Part shown: one piece after another, positions 60,789 through 64,000 of the stretch
Layout: each line of letters starts with the position of its first letter
How positions within the stretch are numbered: position 1 is the stretch's first letter
Source: DATLLJ01 sp035537875
GTDB lineage: Bacteria > Acidobacteriota > Vicinamibacteria > Vicinamibacterales > CAVVIG01
Direction of reading: 5' to 3'
NCBI GenBank assembly: GCA_035537875.1
Contig: DATLLJ010000009.1
Coordinates: forward strand, 1-64,000
DNA: 64,000 nucleotides
Notes under the pieces: generated by a model
What the model was told of the DNA's origin: nothing
Databases searched by the model: none
What the model saw: only the letters and a program-made list of their open reading frames with translations
Translations under genes and position numbers: made by a program

Positions 60789-63347
60789 TCATGCGGACTT
60801 CGACACCAACGTCGAACCGGCTCGAGCTGGCCGCGCGAGCGGAATCTGGACCGCAATGCGCGTGCCCCGGCCTGGCAATGTGTGGATCGTGAGCTGGCCT
60901 TTGAGGAAACTGACCCGCTCGCGCATGCTGACCAGTCCGAGCCCCTGCTGTTGACCATTCCTGGCGTCGAACCCGACTCCCGAGTCGGCGATCTTCAGGC
61001 CCACGTGGTTGTTGTTGCTGGTCAACCTGACCGACGCCTCCCGTGCATGGCTGTGCCGCGCGACGTTGTGCAGCGCCTCCTGAGTGACCCTGTAGACGCA
61101 CAGGGAAACGTTCGCGTCGGCCGGCTCACACAACGTGTCGTGGGTGAACACGACCTTGATTCCCCGGCGTTCGGTGACCTCACGACACAGAGAATGAACG
61201 GCGGAAATCAACCCCAACGCCTGCAGCTTTGAGGGATGGAGCTCGTGCGAAAGGTTGTGGATGTCGGTCGCGATCTCGCCGGCACGCGCCGAAATCCGCT
61301 GGAGATTCGACCGAGGTTCGCCGGGTTCCAACTGGCTGGCGATCTGATCGATCTCGATGTTCAGCAATGCGACTTTCTGACTGAGATCGTCGTGCAGATC
61401 GCGCGCGACACGTTGCCGCTCGACTTCCTGGCTCGCGATCAGCCGTCCCGCCAGATGGTGATTCAGCTCGATGACCCGCTTCGAATCGGTCACGTCGCGG
61501 ACAATGCTGAGCACGCTGTCGATGCCGGCGGACACGAGGCGCGCCTCGAAGTGCTTCGGTTCACTCAACTGAAGCTCGTACTCGACGACGACCGGCCCAC
61601 CGTGGGTGACGGCCTGTTCGAGCGCCTCGATGAATCTGTCGGCGAGTTCAGGCGGCATGACGTCCCTGATCGTCTTTCCGAGAAACGCCCGCGGCGGGAC
61701 GAAGAGCAGCCGTTCGTCGCGGGCGTGATAGTCCACGTACGTGCCGTCGCGCCGCAAGACGAACATCAGATCGGGGATGGCACGGAGCATGGCGGTGTTG
61801 CGCGCTTCGACCCGACTGAGCGCGTCTTCGGCTCTCTTGCGATCGGTGATGTCGCGGCCCACACCCTGATACTCGGCCACGCCGCCCCGCTCGTCGTGGA
61901 TCGCGTGATTGACCCAGTGATGCCAGCCGACAGTACCATCGGAAAGGGTCACCTGGTGCTCGTGGGAATCGGTCCCGCGGGCCAATCGACCGAGACGCTC
62001 GAGCACGTCCGCCCGGGCCGTGGGCGGAATCAGTTCGATGAACTTCGTGCCGAGCAGCTCGTCGCGCCGCAGGTTCCAGAAACGGCAGTAGGCATCGTTC
62101 ACGAAGGTCAGCGTCGTGTCCGGCCGGAAACGACAGATCAGCTCGCTCTGTGTTTCGACGACGTTCCGGTACCGTTCCTCTGACGCGTGCGTACGTGCCT
62201 CAGCCCCCCGGCGTCGGATGCTTTGCATCAGAAATGCGGCAATCAACACCACCTGGGCGACGATGATGAACAGCGCGCCGGCGACGTAGGTTCGGCCGAG
62301 TTCCGGAACCGACGCCTCTCGAAAAAGCACGAGGCTCTCGACAGGCAGGCGGCCTTCGGGAATCCCCCACTGTCGAAGCTGGCGCCCGTCGAGCAATGTC
62401 GCGTACGTCGAGCGCCCCGGAGAAACATCCTGCGGCTTGGAGCCCCCGACGATCTGCCTGGCCATCTCGGCCATCCGCCTGGCGTCCGTTTCGAAGCGCC
62501 ACATGAAGCCGCCGACGAGTCCCTCGCCGAGAAGCTCCTCCATGTAGCCGAACACCGGTACAGGCGAGGCGCGCACCACCTGCGTCAGCCCCTCCAACGG
62601 GTCCAGGGCCTGCGCCCGATCTCCGAGCGTCTGCCTGCAGAACAGCACAACGGAACGTTCCGGAATCGCGGCGACCTCGGTCACGAGCTCACCGATCGGA
62701 AGATCTCGCAGGTACACCAGGTTGAGGGCCGCGGGGCGCTGCGCCACTTGCCGACGGACTTCGCCTTCGATCTCGCCATTGTTGTCGAGACTTCCGTCGA
62801 CGACGTACACGTTCCGGGTGTCTGGGCGAAGCGCAAGTGCGAGGTCGATCGTTCCGTTAATCCAGAGGCCACCCTGCAAACCGGTGATGCCACGGCCCGG
62901 GTCGATCAGACCAGAGGACGAAACGGCGGCCACGATCGGAGGGTTGCCGAAGATCTCGAGGTTTTGCCGGGCGAAGTGCAGCGCGCGGCTTCCAACCACG
63001 ACGATCACGTCAATGGGCCGGCCGGCGTACTTGTCCTTGAGGTAATTCCTGAACAGTCGCGACTGCTTGGCGCCGCCGACGCGGAGCGAATCGATGCCCT
63101 CCTCGTAGAGATCAATCGGGGGGGCCTCGTCGGGTCGCAGTGCCTCTGCAAAGGCCGCGTCGAACCTCGCTCGAAACAACGGCCCGTTCAGGCCCTCCTG
63201 ATGGAGCAGGAGTACACGTTTCGTCCGAAGCGGATCAGCTGCCCGGATGTCACCGGCGAGGAACAGGAACAGGCACGACAGGATTGACACCAAGCCCCTG
63301 CGCGCACGGATTCTCGTGACGGGGAGGACGTTCGGCGTGCACACCAT
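60789..63347 (-). CDS. Sensor histidine kinase with ABC-substrate-binding-like sensor (HisKA_3)
   Basis: 852 residues from the ATG at 63347; a TTG at 63401 would add 18. A signal-anchor (LVSILSCLFLFLAG) leads to a periplasmic domain of about 300 residues. That domain resembles ABC-type binding proteins of the PF04392 kind (RVLLLHQEG, IDVIVVVGSRAL, PIVAAVSSSGLIDPGRG). One span follows, then two PAS domains (DITDRKRAEDAL, VRDVTDSKRVI) and a HisKA_3 H-box ARDLHDDLSQKVALL with H652, and a NarL-type ATPase. No NarL-type regulator is adjacent. Small-molecule sensing is inferred. Confidence 0.88.
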   Translation of the reverse strand: MVCTPNVLPVTRIRARRGLVSILSCLFLFLAGDIRAADPLRTKRVLLLHQEGLNGPLFRARFDAAFAEALRPDEAPPIDLYEEGIDSLRVGGAKQSRLFRNYLKDKYAGRPIDVIVVVGSRALHFARQNLEIFGNPPIVAAVSSSGLIDPGRGITGLQGGLWINGTIDLALALRPDTRNVYVVDGSLDNNGEIEGEVRRQVAQRPAALNLVYLRDLPIGELVTEVAAIPERSVVLFCRQTLGDRAQALDPLEGLTQVVRASPVPVFGYMEELLGEGLVGGFMWRFETDARRMAEMARQIVGGSKPQDVSPGRSTYATLLDGRQLRQWGIPEGRLPVESLVLFREASVPELGRTYVAGALFIIVAQVVLIAAFLMQSIRRRGAEARTHASEERYRNVVETQSELICRFRPDTTLTFVNDAYCRFWNLRRDELLGTKFIELIPPTARADVLERLGRLARGTDSHEHQVTLSDGTVGWHHWVNHAIHDERGGVAEYQGVGRDITDRKRAEDALSRVEARNTAMLRAIPDLMFVLRRDGTYVDYHARDERLLFVPPRAFLGKTIRDVMPPELADRFIEALEQAVTHGGPVVVEYELQLSEPKHFEARLVSAGIDSVLSIVRDVTDSKRVIELNHHLAGRLIASQEVERQRVARDLHDDLSQKVALLNIEIDQIASQLEPGEPRSNLQRISARAGEIATDIHNLSHELHPSKLQALGLISAVHSLCREVTERRGIKVVFTHDTLCEPADANVSLCVYRVTQEALHNVARHSHAREASVRLTSNNNHVGLKIADSGVGFDARNGQQQGLGLVSMRERVSFLKGQLTIHTLPGRGTRIAVQIPLARPARAGSTLVSKSA

Positions 63348-63433
63348 GAGTCTGGTCGACACGGCCAGCAGAAAAGCCGTGAAGCTGGGCGCTGGCCTCA
63401 AGCCGGAAGCATAGTGTCGGCGGCGCTGCAGGG

Positions 63434-63481
63434 CTATTGGACTTTGGGCACCCCCCCTTCAAGGTCTGTTTCTGTTAATGA
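63434..63481 (-). pseudogene. Remnant of a response-regulator 3' end
   Basis: On the minus strand this stretch reads S-L-T-E-T-D-L-E-G-G-V-P-K-V-Q and stops. The last residues match the tail of the FixJ-like regulator at 59.5 kb (E-G-V-P-K-V-Q, stop), and the DNA agrees at nearly every base from GGGGGTGCC through CCAATAGCCC. Upstream codons are interrupted by a stop, so only the tail survives. It may be the residue of a second regulator or of a recombination event. Confidence 0.55.
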
Positions 63482-63490
63482 TCAGGTTCC

Positions 63491-64000
63491 TTACGCCACC
63501 AGTCGCTGCCTCACCGTAGCAGCCCGCGCCCCGAACGTGGCCGCGCCCGCCGCGGCGTCGGCCACCCAGACCTGTCTCGCGCGACTGAGGGTTTGTGAGG
63601 GACCTTCACCGAACAATCCCTTGTAATCTCCGGCAAACCGCCCGAGCTCGAAGAAACCATGGAGCGTCGCGATATCGGTAACGGTCCAGCTGATGTCGCC
63701 AGGCGCCCTCAAGGCCCGTCTGACCCGATGAAGCTGCCGAATCATCAAGTAGCGCTTCGGTCCCGTCGCGTAGACATCGTGGAAGGCATTTCTCAGACTG
63801 CGCTCGCTCACGCCGACGATGGTCGAAAGACGCGAGACCGAGATCCTCTCCCCGCAGTGCTGACGGACGAAGTCCTCAGCCTGGCAAACCACTGCCATGC
63901 GCGATCGGACGGTCGTCGGTGGTTCAGCCGCTCTTACAGCGGCGCGCAGCTGACCGAGTACGGCGCGGCACAGCCCTTGTGCCACGTCACGATGCACCCG
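63491..64000 (-). CDS. AraC-family transcriptional regulator, 5' end cut by the window
   Basis: About 169 visible residues, open to the right edge. The AraC double helix-turn-helix is near residues 48-150: VSRLSTIVGVSERSLRNAFHD, then YLMIRQLHRVRRALR and TVTDIATLHGFFELGRFAGDYKGLFGEGPSQTL (in pieces). The GFFELGRFAGDYK wording is that of the family's second helix pair. The N-terminal ligand-binding part is outside the window. Its target is unknown; the kinase gene 144 bases away runs on the same strand. Confidence 0.85.
   Translation of the reverse strand, partial: RVHRDVAQGLCRAVLGQLRAAVRAAEPPTTVRSRMAVVCQAEDFVRQHCGERISVSRLSTIVGVSERSLRNAFHDVYATGPKRYLMIRQLHRVRRALRAPGDISWTVTDIATLHGFFELGRFAGDYKGLFGEGPSQTLSRARQVWVADAAAGAATFGARAATVRQRLVA

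Overview
The window is high-GC, densely coded bacterial DNA. It looks like a soil Acidobacteriota genome, most likely class Vicinamibacteria. This is inferred from gene content: an Oar-like TonB receptor with an N-terminal carboxypeptidase-regulatory domain, a PknB-type kinase fused to a TolB/PD40 propeller, many secreted PQQ-like and NHL propellers, and several small secreted DUF6152-type proteins with paralogues. No rRNA, tRNA, CRISPR array, phage gene or transposase is visible.

Layout. (1) 1-0.76 kb: a PIN toxin/Phd-type antitoxin pair behind a perfect palindrome. (2) 0.8-5.4 kb, minus strand: a four-gene operon of an adenylating ligase, an aldehyde-dehydrogenase-type reductase, a GT4 glycosyltransferase and a LolD/MacB-type ABC ATPase. 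(3) 5.5-11.6 kb, plus: a DUF3311 + sodium:solute symporter pair, a decayed copy of the DUF3311 5' end, an MFS carrier and a Ser/Thr kinase. (4) 11.6-21 kb: an iron alcohol dehydrogenase and five PQQ-like propeller proteins, one of them a likely true quinoprotein dehydrogenase. (5) 21-36.6 kb: two amidohydrolases, then repeated sets of small secreted proteins (three copies of a ~260-residue family with a W-E-G-x-T-L-V core, three DUF6152-like proteins), a B3-type metallo-hydrolase, a methyltransferase, a Mug-type glycosylase, an NHL-NHL-bicupin operon, a dihydroxyphthalate-decarboxylase-like protein and a DASS carrier. (6) 37-47.8 kb: a TonB receptor, an EVE protein, an MFS carrier, glgB, two cyclophilins and a second, unusual receptor. 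(7) 47.8-53.6 kb: two multi-spanning membrane proteins, a methyltransferase, an unlisted 46-residue zinc ribbon and a PepSY membrane protein. (8) 53.9-64 kb: a signalling block with a pseudo-receiver/double PilZ protein, Ogt, YceI, three histidine kinases, a FixJ-like regulator, a remnant of a second regulator tail, and a partial AraC regulator.

How the genes may work together. The 11.6-36.6 kb region reads as a periplasmic oxidation and hydrolysis island: alcohol dehydrogenases, amidohydrolases, cupins, a metallo-hydrolase and propellers, nearly all with signal peptides, next to uptake proteins (SSS, DASS and MFS carriers, TonB receptors). That suggests use of plant-derived or aromatic compounds. 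The substrates are unknown and this is inference.

A second theme is structural. Many gene ends carry short simple-sequence blocks (4.25, 16.36, 25.2, 39.98, 40.47, 43.97 and 51.62 kb). Each is built from a different word, and several are folded into long inverted repeats; one encodes the end of a protein and one covers a start codon.
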